Shown here: in pieces, positions 32,219 to 40,276 of the stretch
Position numbering within the stretch: the stretch's first letter is position 1
How the letters are laid out: each line of letters starts with the position of its first letter
Assembly: GCF_013403985.1 (NCBI RefSeq)
Contig: NZ_JABFDF010000008.1
Location: 62,001 to 126,000 of the forward strand
Origin: Winogradskyella ludwigii
GTDB taxonomy: Bacteria; Bacteroidota; Bacteroidia; Flavobacteriales; Flavobacteriaceae
DNA length: 64,000 bases
Direction of reading: 5' to 3'
Notes under the pieces: model-generated
The model's input: the letters and a program-made list of their open reading frames with translations, nothing else
Told to the model about the DNA's origin: nothing
Databases searched by the model: none
Translations under genes and position numbers: made by a program

Positions 32219-33496
32219 ATGAATACTCCATTAGCAGAACGTTTACGACCAAACACACTAAATGACTATTTAAGTCAGCAGCATTTAGTAGGTAAAGATG
32301 GTATGTTGTACCAACAAATTAAAAGTGGAGTAATTCCGTCGCTTATACTTTGGGGACCTCCAGGAATTGGAAAAACAACACTTGCTAATGTTATTGCTAA
32401 TGAATCTGATCGCCCCTTTTTTAAATTAAGTGCCATTAATTCTGGTGTAAAAGATATTAGAGAAGTTATAGACAAAGCCAAAAAAAGTGGAGGTATGTTT
32501 ACGACAAAAAACCCCATTTTATTTATTGACGAGATTCATAGGTTTAGTAAATCGCAACAAGATTCCCTTTTAGAGGCTGTTGAAAAAGGTTGGGTCACTT
32601 TAATAGGAGCTACCACAGAAAATCCAAGTTTTGAAGTTATTTCTGCATTACTATCGCGTTGCCAAGTTTACACTTTGAATGCATTTACTAAAGCCGATTT
32701 GGAAGCATTATTACAACGTGCTATAACGGAAGACACAACACTTTCAAAATTAAATATTGAATTAAAAGAAACAGAAGCATTACTTCGATTATCTGGAGGA
32801 GATGCAAGAAAATTGCTAAACATCTTTGAATTGCTCGTTGCTTCATTTGAAGGTAACGACATTATTATTACTAATGATTTAGTGATGAAACAAGTTCAAA
32901 ATAAAGCAGCACGATATGATAAAACAGGAGAACAGCATTATGATATTATTTCTGCCTTTATAAAATCGATTCGAGGAAGCGACCCAAATGCGGCAGTTTA
33001 TTATCTGGCCCGAATGATTGAAGGTGGAGAAGATGTAAAATTTATTGCTAGACGCTTATTAATTTTAGCGAGTGAAGATATAGGTAATGCCAATCCAACG
33101 GCTTTAGTCATTGCAAACAATACTTTTCAAGCGGTTTCTATTATAGGCAATCCCGAATCGCGAATTATATTAAGTCAGTGTGCTACTTATTTAGCTAGCT
33201 CTGCAAAAAGCAACGCTGCTTATGAAGCCATTAATAAAGCACAACAATTGGTAAAAGAGACGGGAGATTTATCGGTTCCTATTGCCATACGTAATGCACC
33301 AACAAAACTCATGAAAGAATTGGGTTATGGTGAAACGTATAAATATTCGCATAGTTATCCAAATAACTTTGCTGCACAGGAATTTCTACCTGAAGAAGTT
33401 GCAAACACAAAATTATACGATCCAGGAAATAATGCTCGCGAGCAAGCCCAACGCAATTATCTAAAAACACTATGGAAAGACAAGTATGGGTATTAG
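32219..33496 (+). CDS. rarA: Replication-associated recombination protein A (MgsA/RarA)
   Basis: AAA+ ATPase related to clamp loaders that acts at stalled replication forks. The 425-residue protein has Walker A GPPGIGKT (46-53), Walker [19 protein letters not shown], sensor region [11 protein letters not shown] and the C-terminal tetramerisation domain with SASKS-type helices ([17 protein letters not shown]). Length and motifs are complete. It lies divergent from the rhomboid gene and convergent with the gene at 33500. Confidence 0.96.
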   Translation: MNTPLAERLRPNTLNDYLSQQHLVGKDGMLYQQIKSGVIPSLILWGPPGIGKTTLANVIANESDRPFFKLSAINSGVKDIREVIDKAKKSGGMFTTKNPILFIDEIHRFSKSQQDSLLEAVEKGWVTLIGATTENPSFEVISALLSRCQVYTLNAFTKADLEALLQRAITEDTTLSKLNIELKETEALLRLSGGDARKLLNIFELLVASFEGNDIIITNDLVMKQVQNKAARYDKTGEQHYDIISAFIKSIRGSDPNAAVYYLARMIEGGEDVKFIARRLLILASEDIGNANPTALVIANNTFQAVSIIGNPESRIILSQCATYLASSAKSNAAYEAINKAQQLVKETGDLSVPIAIRNAPTKLMKELGYGETYKYSHSYPNNFAAQEFLPEEVANTKLYDPGNNAREQAQRNYLKTLWKDKYGY

Positions 33497-33499
33497 TTT

Positions 33500-34270
33500 T
33501 TAGAACTTAATATTCATGGTTATTTGTTCTCCAAGCTCACCATTATTTTCAGAATAGTACCAAAAGCCATCTTCTTTATAAACGATAGCACTTTTTCCTT
33601 TTACAATAAATACATTTTGCGCTGCTGTTTCAAGTAAAATCATGACCACTCTTGGTTCTGAATTCTCTAATTGAAATCCATTTGACATCTTTTGTGCGTA
33701 ATAAAGTTCTTTTTTTATACTGATCTCTTCTTGCTCAGTAACTTCTTCTTTATTTATTTTAGCAGGAATCACTTGTTCTACTTCTACAACCTTAACTTTT
33801 TTCTTTACAGACTGCTTTTCTTCGACATTGTCCTTAGCAATATATTTATAATCTAAATTCTGGAAAGTTTCAAAAGCATCTCTTAAGGCAGCTGTGTAAG
33901 CTTTCTTATATTCTTTTGATCGCGACTCACCAATTTTTGATGTAATAACGACCACATCAAAACAGTCTTTAAGCGTAATTTCTAGTCTCGTTTTAAACAT
34001 ACCCGTTTTTTCTTTGGATACAGATGCCGTTAATCCCAAACAACGATCTACTTTTAAATCTTCAGGTAATTCACCTGCAAAATAAGCTTCGTAGCCATAC
34101 TTATTAAATAAGAATTTGGTAAGAGAATTTAATTGGTATTGATCTTCACTCGATGAAAATTCATACGATTTCGGAATAATGATATACTTATAATCGTTAA
34201 TTGTTCTCTGAGCATTCCCATAAAAACTTAGAATTATAAATGATATTGTAAATACTATTTTCTTCAGCAT
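33500..34270 (-). CDS. Secreted hypothetical protein
   Basis: A 256-residue protein with a Sec signal peptide (MLKKIVFTISFIILSFYGNAQ). The N-terminal half, with DYKYIIIPKSYEFSSSEDQYQLNSL split over a conserved-looking segment, resembles periplasmic proteins with a short alpha/beta domain. A Lys/Glu/Val-rich linker follows (about residues 150-185), then a C-terminal beta-rich part (VYKEDGFWYYSENNG). I do not recognise the family. It lies in a minus-strand run with the YjjG-like gene 13 bases upstream of its start. Confidence 0.7.
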   Translation of the reverse strand: MLKKIVFTISFIILSFYGNAQRTINDYKYIIIPKSYEFSSSEDQYQLNSLTKFLFNKYGYEAYFAGELPEDLKVDRCLGLTASVSKEKTGMFKTRLEITLKDCFDVVVITSKIGESRSKEYKKAYTAALRDAFETFQNLDYKYIAKDNVEEKQSVKKKVKVVEVEQVIPAKINKEEVTEQEEISIKKELYYAQKMSNGFQLENSEPRVVMILLETAAQNVFIVKGKSAIVYKEDGFWYYSENNGELGEQITMNIKF

Positions 34271-34283
34271 GATATTATTTTTT

Positions 34284-34970
34284 TTATAGATAATTGTTTA
34301 GCATTTTTAAAGCTGTAATCCGTTTAAAATTGTGATTGATATCTGAATCTTTATAATCAAAATGAATGGTATCCATTCCTATTTTATGTGCACCTTCAAT
34401 ATCGGCTTCAAGACTATCTCCAATCATTATACTTTCGCTTGATTTTGCTTTGGCTATATCTAAAGCAAAATTAAAAATCTTAGGATTTGGTTTTTTAACT
34501 CCAACCATTTCAGAATTGGTAACCGTTTTAAAATAATGTTTAATATTTGAAGTCGCTAACTTCTTTTCTTGAGCTTCTTCAAATCCGTTGGTAATAATAT
34601 GCAATTGATATTTGCTACTAAGATAATCTAGGATTTCAAAAGTGCCATCAAATAAATTATTAAAGGTACTTAACTGATCAATGTAAGCTTCAGACAAATT
34701 ATTAATCAAGCTATCATCTACAGCGACTCCGACTCCGTCAAAAGCCTCTTTTAATCTTCCATATCGTAATGCAGATTTTGAAACTTTCTCTTCACGATAC
34801 AATTTCCAATATTTTAAATTGATAGGTTCGTAGATTTCTAAAAAATCATCGAGATTAACTTCTAATTTATTAAGATTAAAAATTTTCTGAAACGTTAACC
34901 TTGAGTTTTTATCAAAATCCCAAAGTGTGTGATCTAAATCGAAAAAAACATGTTTTATGTGATAGTTCAT
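34284..34970 (-). CDS. YjjG-family HAD nucleotidase
   Basis: A 228-residue haloacid-dehalogenase-superfamily protein. Motif I is FFDLDHTLWDFDKNS, with the two catalytic aspartates. Motif II is the HIITNGFEE stretch, and motif IV is IMIGDSLEADIEGAHKIG. The DHTLWDF form is characteristic of the YjjG group, which dephosphorylates noncanonical pyrimidine nucleotides. The start overlaps the deacetylase stop by four bases, so these two genes are coupled. Confidence 0.88.
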   Translation of the reverse strand: MNYHIKHVFFDLDHTLWDFDKNSRLTFQKIFNLNKLEVNLDDFLEIYEPINLKYWKLYREEKVSKSALRYGRLKEAFDGVGVAVDDSLINNLSEAYIDQLSTFNNLFDGTFEILDYLSSKYQLHIITNGFEEAQEKKLATSNIKHYFKTVTNSEMVGVKKPNPKIFNFALDIAKAKSSESIMIGDSLEADIEGAHKIGMDTIHFDYKDSDINHNFKRITALKMLNNYL

Positions 34971-36262
34971 TCGGTTGATTCTAATATGAGACTAAATAGC
35001 GATCTAAAACCTTTCCAACGGTCAAAATCACTAAAGGAATAGTTATGAAATACAGCCGTAAATGTACCATTCACCCCTTTTACTTCTTTAATTATTTTCT
35101 GTAAATGTTCAGTTTTATCGAGTTCTGAATCGTACTTTAATAATGCAAAATCTAAACAATGGTAAGGATTAATTTGTAAAGGTGTTTGTATTTCGTAATC
35201 CAAATCATAAAACTGAAAAGGAGTACAAGTACCAGCCCTAAACCCTAAAGTATCTATATAACCCATTGTAAAATCTTGGTTAATCTCTAACTCTACTAAA
35301 TTACGATACGATGTTGGTAAATTCAATTTAGAAAATGAGTGACGTACCGCTTTTACATTAGTATGTGTAATAGCTTCCATTTTTGTTTTTTCGGCCTTAA
35401 GAATTGCAATATTACTTAAAGAAAAATAGGAGGCTTTAATACCAACATCACAGTAATCTGCAACCGATTTAATTAAAGAAACAAATTCTTTTTTATTGGT
35501 ATTTATATTTTTATCGTAGGTAGAATATTCACCTATTAAAAACAAGACTATAAATTTAAAATTGTATTGCTTTTGTTTTGTAAAAATCCATTTAAAAGTA
35601 TCATAAGGATCGCGTTTAAAACCCATTAAAACCATATATCGCTGTGATAATTGCCTAAATTTAAAACGACTAAGATCATTTAAAGTACCTCCTATGGTTC
35701 GCAATAAACCTTTATGCTTAAAATAATATGCTGTTGGTACATCAATAACAGGTTGAACACGATAGTTGCGTTCTGGAAAAACATAATCAGGAAAACGTTC
35801 CTGTAAAACATCCTTAAGTTTATAAGCCCAAATATCTACAACAGGCTGATTGAGAAACTTGTGTTCAAAAGCTAAACTTTCAGTGGCTAAAAACCGACCA
35901 TAATCATCTTTAACATGTGGCAAATACTCTTCATATCTACTCAACAAATAAAAGGATGCAGCAAAAATATCGAAAGGTAAATCGCTTCGTTCTCCTGTAG
36001 CAAAAAAGCCTTTTGTGTTTCCCCATTGCTGGACGTTTATATCAATATCAGATAAACCGTTCTCAAACAACAGCGTATTACTTCTTACAAACAGTTCATG
36101 ACTTAATGGTTGTTTGGCATAAGACATCTTAAGGCTATCGTGAGCAATAAAATCTTCAACTTTAGACGTAAAAAGTACCTCAATTCCCAAAATACGTTTG
36201 CATAAATGCTTAAACGTGTACGTAACGCGAGGTGTAATTTTATGTGTATATACTAATAGCAT
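34967..36262 (-). CDS. Polysaccharide deacetylase family protein
   Basis: A 431-residue protein from the Met at 36262 (MLLVYTHKITPRVTYTFKHL). The frame extends upstream to 36304, but the 14 added residues look unlike a protein start. It resembles flavobacterial NodB-like proteins with an extra N-terminal domain (DUF7033-like), including VLFTSKVEDFIAHDS and the LSRYEEYLPHVKDDYGRF segment. The C-terminal half contains DCVGIKAS- and HS-type stretches (DVGIKASYFSLSN, VRHSFSKLNLPTSYRNL). There is no signal peptide, so a cytoplasmic role is likely. The exact substrate is unknown. Confidence 0.75.
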   Translation of the reverse strand: MLLVYTHKITPRVTYTFKHLCKRILGIEVLFTSKVEDFIAHDSLKMSYAKQPLSHELFVRSNTLLFENGLSDIDINVQQWGNTKGFFATGERSDLPFDIFAASFYLLSRYEEYLPHVKDDYGRFLATESLAFEHKFLNQPVVDIWAYKLKDVLQERFPDYVFPERNYRVQPVIDVPTAYYFKHKGLLRTIGGTLNDLSRFKFRQLSQRYMVLMGFKRDPYDTFKWIFTKQKQYNFKFIVLFLIGEYSTYDKNINTNKKEFVSLIKSVADYCDVGIKASYFSLSNIAILKAEKTKMEAITHTNVKAVRHSFSKLNLPTSYRNLVELEINQDFTMGYIDTLGFRAGTCTPFQFYDLDYEIQTPLQINPYHCLDFALLKYDSELDKTEHLQKIIKEVKGVNGTFTAVFHNYSFSDFDRWKGFRSLFSLILESTE

Positions 36263-36337
36263 GTTGTGATGTAGATTCCAAAAGTTAAAAATAACAAATT
36301 CCAAAGTTGAAATAACTCATTTGGTACTTTAACTTCC

Positions 36338-37036
36338 TTAAAGTATGTTTTCATCCGCAAAACTATAATAGGCACTTTCAGTAATTATAAGGTGATCTAA
36401 AACCGAAATATCCAAACTTTGGGCAGCTACTTTAAGTTTTTGAGTAATATTTTTATCGGCCTCACTTGGTTTTAAAGTCCCTGATGGGTGATTATGACAT
36501 AATATTAAAGCCACAGCTCCAACCTCTAAGGCATTTTTTAGCACCAAGCGCACATCGACTAAAGTCCCTGTAATACCTCCTTTGCTTAATTGATTTTTAT
36601 GAATAATTTTATTGGAATTATTAAGGTATAGAATCCAAAATTCTTCATGTGGTAAATCTCCTAAAATGGGTTGCATTACATTAAAAACAGAACGGCTAGA
36701 TGACACTTTATCTAGTTGTATGGCTTCTTCTAAACGTCTACGCTTGCCTAATTCTAATGCTGCAACAATGCTTATTGCTTTGGCTTCACCAATCCCTTTA
36801 AATTCCATGAGTTGTGCAATAGATAATTTCCCTAAAGCATTTAGGTTATGATCTACACTTGCAAATATCCGTTTACAAAGGGCTACTGCACTTTCTTCTC
36901 TATTACCCGAACCTATTAAAATGGCAATCAATTCGGCATCACTTAAAGTCCCTTTTCCTTTATCTCTGAGCTTTTCTCGAGGCTGATCATCTTGCGACCA
37001 ATTTTTTATTGAAAATGAAGTTGGTTTCTCTGACAT
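36338..37036 (-). CDS. radC: RadC family DNA repair protein
   Basis: A 232-residue protein with an N-terminal helix-hairpin-helix pair (LSIAQLMEFKGIGEAKAISI) and a C-terminal MPN+/JAB metal-binding domain. The signature LCHNHPSGTLKPSEADKNIT gives the HxH and Asp ligands, with Glu in the GGITGTLVDVR region upstream. RadC proteins are named for repair, but their biochemical role is unsettled. Complete and intact. Confidence 0.92.
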   Translation of the reverse strand: MSEKPTSFSIKNWSQDDQPREKLRDKGKGTLSDAELIAILIGSGNREESAVALCKRIFASVDHNLNALGKLSIAQLMEFKGIGEAKAISIVAALELGKRRRLEEAIQLDKVSSSRSVFNVMQPILGDLPHEEFWILYLNNSNKIIHKNQLSKGGITGTLVDVRLVLKNALEVGAVALILCHNHPSGTLKPSEADKNITQKLKVAAQSLDISVLDHLIITESAYYSFADENIL

Positions 37037-37199
37037 GCACTAAAGATAAAAAATTGTAAATTTAAGCACCTAAATAATCTGATAAATTAAAATACTTATT
37101 CAACTAACCCAAAGCACATTAACTTTCGATTCTATATCAATCGGCTATTAAAACCATAAATAGAAATACATTACTGAAATAACTTCAGCGTAATAAAAG

Positions 37200-37790
37200 A
37201 TGAATTATCCACCACAACAACATCAAGACGATGACGTTAATCACATGATTGAAGTGATTAAAACATATCCTTTAGCGACACTAATTTCGGTAAAAGACAA
37301 CACTCCTTTGATTTCGCATTTACCTTTAATTTATGAAGACGGGAAGCTCATAGGACATATCGATATTTATAATCCTCAAGCCGAACTATTAAAAAAGGAT
37401 AATAATGTCACTCTAATTTTTGCAGGACCTGAATGTTATATTTCACCAAGTATTTATTCGACTACGCAATTACCAACCTGGAACTATATAAAAGTGCATT
37501 TAAAAGGTAAGGTTAAAGCCATAGAGGACAAAATGGCTTTAAAAAAATCCTTAATCACCATGACCGAATTTTTAGAAGCACCAGATCACAAATATATTTT
37601 AAAACCCGAAAATCCGCGTTTAGATAAAAATCTTGATTATATTGAGATGTTTGAAATCACCATCACCAATTGGGAGGGTAAATTTAAACTCTCTCAAGAC
37701 AAAAAACCAAACGATATTAAAGCTGCTCGAAAAGAATTGATACGAGCAAACCAAGAAAGCATTACACAATTTTTAAATAAAATATTTTAA
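37200..37790 (+). CDS. FMN-binding PaiB-like protein
   Basis: A 196-residue split-barrel flavin-binding protein of the PaiB family, annotated in Bacillus as a negative regulator of protease and sporulation genes. Family features are the PPQQHQDD start, IEVIKTYPLATLIS, SHLPLIYE, ISPSIY, PTWNYIKVHLKGKVKAI and the C-terminal GKFKLSQDKKP. It is the first gene of a plus-strand run and is 11 bases before the next gene. Confidence 0.87.
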   Translation: MNYPPQQHQDDDVNHMIEVIKTYPLATLISVKDNTPLISHLPLIYEDGKLIGHIDIYNPQAELLKKDNNVTLIFAGPECYISPSIYSTTQLPTWNYIKVHLKGKVKAIEDKMALKKSLITMTEFLEAPDHKYILKPENPRLDKNLDYIEMFEITITNWEGKFKLSQDKKPNDIKAARKELIRANQESITQFLNKIF

Positions 37791-37801
37791 AACCCAAAAT
37801 C

Positions 37802-38209
37802 ATGAAACACCTATTTACATTTTTTATTATTCCGTTATTACTACTTAATACAACAAGTCAGAAAGAAAATTTCGTTGGCAAATGGGTTGGTGAAGACCAA
37901 AACGAAATTGGTTATATGATTTTTGACGAGGAAGGATACGCTGCTTTTGAAATTAGCGGAACAGTCATGGGAGGCAAAGAATTTATAATGAAAGGCCAAA
38001 AAGGAAAAATGACATATACTATTAATTACAACACCACACCAATTGAAGTCGATTTTACAATGACTAAAATAGAATCTGGAGAATCGAAGAAAATTCTCGG
38101 TATCGCAGAATTTACTGATAAGGATACTTTAAATTTTGATATGAGTTTTGATAGTGAAAGACCTACCGAGTTTGGTGAAGGATCAATTACATTAAAACGT
38201 GTAAAGTAA
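37802..38209 (+). CDS. Secreted lipocalin-like hypothetical protein
   Basis: A 135-residue protein with a signal peptide (HLFTFFIIPLLLLNTTSQ). The mature part starts FVGKWVGEDQNEIGY and has alternating beta strands with Gly-rich turns (GTVMGGKEFIMKGQKGKMTY). This fits a small lipocalin-like or beta-barrel domain, but I cannot name a family. Co-directional with the PaiB-like gene. Confidence 0.65.
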   Translation: MKHLFTFFIIPLLLLNTTSQKENFVGKWVGEDQNEIGYMIFDEEGYAAFEISGTVMGGKEFIMKGQKGKMTYTINYNTTPIEVDFTMTKIESGESKKILGIAEFTDKDTLNFDMSFDSERPTEFGEGSITLKRVK

Positions 38210-38285
38210 CTTTTAACCTCACGTCTTTTTGATATGTCAAAAATTCGTAAATTAAAGCATTCATTTTTAATTTAAACTTGGCATC

Positions 38286-39173
38286 ATGAAAGACTTGAAA
38301 AAAGAAGACATTAAACAAGAAGTTTTTGACCTCTACGATGATTACGCACACAACAAACTCAACCGAAGACAATTTGTAGAAAAGCTGTCATTGTATGCTG
38401 TTGGTGGTTTAACAGTGTCATCGTTATTAAGTTTTGTATCCCCTAATTATATAGATAATTTATTAGTACAACCAGATGATCCAACCTTAGATTCAGATTA
38501 TATTACTTACGAATCTCCAAAAGGAGGTGGCACCATAAAAGGGCTATTATCGCAACCTAAGGACAACAAAACCAAATTACCTGGAGTTATTGTAGTCCAT
38601 GAAAACAGAGGTTTAAATCCTTATATAGAAGATGTTGGTAGACGTACAGCGAAGGAAGGTTTTATTTCATTAGCTCCTGACGCATTGAGTCCGCTTGGTG
38701 GTTATCCGGGTAATGATGACGACGGTAGAACGATGCAAAAAGAGCGTAACCAACAGGAAATGTTAGAAGATTTTATTGCCGCCTACCATCACCTTAAAAA
38801 TCACGAGAACTGTGATGGAAATGTTGGAGTTGTAGGGTTCTGCTTTGGAGGTTGGATTTCTAATATGATGGCTGTTCGTTTACCTGATTTAGGTGCAGCA
38901 GTACCTTACTATGGCAGACAACCAGAAGCTGAAGATGCCGTAAAAATTAAAGCACCTCTTCTACTCCAATATGGTGAGTTAGACACTAGAGTGAATGCAG
39001 GATGGCCAGCGTTTGAAGAAATTTTAAAAGCGAATAACATCGAATATACAGCTTACATCTATCCTGAAGTGAATCATGGTTTTCACAATAATACCACACC
39101 ACGATATGATAAAGCTGCAGCTACATTATCTTGGAAACGTACCATCGCTTTTTTTAAAGAACATTTAAAATAA
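38286..39173 (+). CDS. Dienelactone hydrolase family protein, Tat-type leader
   Basis: A 295-residue alpha/beta hydrolase. Visible catalytic elements are the nucleophile Cys in GFCFGGW, Asp in [11 protein letters not shown] and His in VNHGFHNNT. The N terminus holds [12 protein letters not shown] (twin arginine at 27-28) followed by a hydrophobic stretch ([13 protein letters not shown]). This looks like a Tat export signal, so the enzyme probably folds before export to the periplasm. The substrate is unknown. It begins 76 bases after the lipocalin-like gene. Confidence 0.88.
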   Translation: MKDLKKEDIKQEVFDLYDDYAHNKLNRRQFVEKLSLYAVGGLTVSSLLSFVSPNYIDNLLVQPDDPTLDSDYITYESPKGGGTIKGLLSQPKDNKTKLPGVIVVHENRGLNPYIEDVGRRTAKEGFISLAPDALSPLGGYPGNDDDGRTMQKERNQQEMLEDFIAAYHHLKNHENCDGNVGVVGFCFGGWISNMMAVRLPDLGAAVPYYGRQPEAEDAVKIKAPLLLQYGELDTRVNAGWPAFEEILKANNIEYTAYIYPEVNHGFHNNTTPRYDKAAATLSWKRTIAFFKEHLK

Positions 39174-39259
39174 CAATCCTCACTCATTCATCAGAATAAT
39201 ACATTAGTTTTTTGTTATTTAGCGGTTGCAAAAAAATCAACATAAATACTTAAAACGAA

Positions 39260-40204
39260 ATGCCAATTACGCTGTTATCATCGCCATTACAAGGGTTTAC
39301 CGATTTCCGATTTCGGAATGCGTTTAACCACTATTTTGGTGGTATTGACACGTTTTATGCTCCTTACATTCGGTTTAATAATAAGTTGATCATTAAAAAC
39401 TCTTATAAACTCGATTTACAGCTCGAAAACAATTCAACATTAGAAGTCATTCCACAAATTATGACCAATAGCGCTGATGAGTTTTTATTCGTGGTCGATT
39501 ATATTCAAGAATTAGGATACAAAGAGTTGAACTGGAATTTAGGTTGCCCTTATCCAATGGTGACGAATCGTGGGATGGGCTCTGGACTCATTTGCGATCC
39601 TGAAAAAATCAATCATATTTTAGAGCGCGTTCATAAAGAAACTGATATTACCGTTTCTATGAAAATGCGAATGGGCTACGAAAATCCGGAAGAAATTTTA
39701 GACACTTTCCCTATTCTAGACGCTTATCCTCTTAAAAATATTGCCATTCATGCACGTATTGGTAAACAGTTATATAAAGGTGGTGTGAATCTTGAGGCTT
39801 TTGAAAAATGTATAGAAAGCACCAAACACAAATTGTATTACAACGGTGATATTACTTCTGTTACAAAGTTGAAAGAAATGCAGGCACGTTTTCCAAGCAT
39901 CGATCATTTTATGATTGGCAGAGGCTTAATTGCAGATCCGTTTTTACCAAGCATGATTAAAAACAACACGACAGACTATCCAGAAAACCGATGGGACATT
40001 TTTAGAGAATTTCACGATACTATTTATCAGCAATACGATGAAGCCTTATCTGGTCCAACTCCGATAAAAATGAAAATGCAAGGCTTTTGGGAATACTTTG
40101 CTCAGTCGTTTTCTAATCCGCAGAAAGCATTTAAAAAAATTAAAAAGGCGAATAATCCAAGAGCTTATCATCAAGCGGTCACTGAGATTTTGAGGAATGG
40201 GTAG
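39260..40204 (+). CDS. tRNA-dihydrouridine synthase family protein
   Basis: A 314-residue FMN-dependent TIM-barrel enzyme that reduces uridine in tRNA. It shows LSSPLQGFTDFRFRNAFNHY, the catalytic Cys in NWNLGCPYPMVTNRGMGSGL, HARIGKQLYKGG, YYNGDI and MIGRGLIADPF. Closest to the DusC-like group by feel, but the target uridine cannot be assigned. Its 3' end contains the promoter of the radical SAM gene. Confidence 0.92.
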   Translation: MPITLLSSPLQGFTDFRFRNAFNHYFGGIDTFYAPYIRFNNKLIIKNSYKLDLQLENNSTLEVIPQIMTNSADEFLFVVDYIQELGYKELNWNLGCPYPMVTNRGMGSGLICDPEKINHILERVHKETDITVSMKMRMGYENPEEILDTFPILDAYPLKNIAIHARIGKQLYKGGVNLEAFEKCIESTKHKLYYNGDITSVTKLKEMQARFPSIDHFMIGRGLIADPFLPSMIKNNTTDYPENRWDIFREFHDTIYQQYDEALSGPTPIKMKMQGFWEYFAQSFSNPQKAFKKIKKANNPRAYHQAVTEILRNG

Positions 40205-40221
40205 ATTTCAAACTATATTTG
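40190..40221 (+). promoter_or_regulatory. Promoter of the radical SAM gene, inside the end of the Dus gene
   Basis: TTG (40190-40192), a 21-base spacer and TATATTTG (40214-40221) match the consensus. The leader from about 40228 to 40273 is an irregular run of TTTCAA/ATTTCA units, and the GTG start is at 40277. Confidence 0.55.
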
Positions 40222-40227
40222 CATCAA

Positions 40228-40273
40228 ACTGTTTCGATTTCAATTTCATTTTCAAATTCAATTTCAATTTCAT
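40228..40273 (+). repeat. TTTCAA-type simple repeat in a leader
   Basis: About 45 bases built from repeated AATTTCA/TTTCAA units between the promoter and start codon of the radical SAM gene. The copies are imperfect. Low-complexity tracts of this kind can expand or contract. Confidence 0.6.
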
Positions 40274-40276
40274 CCT

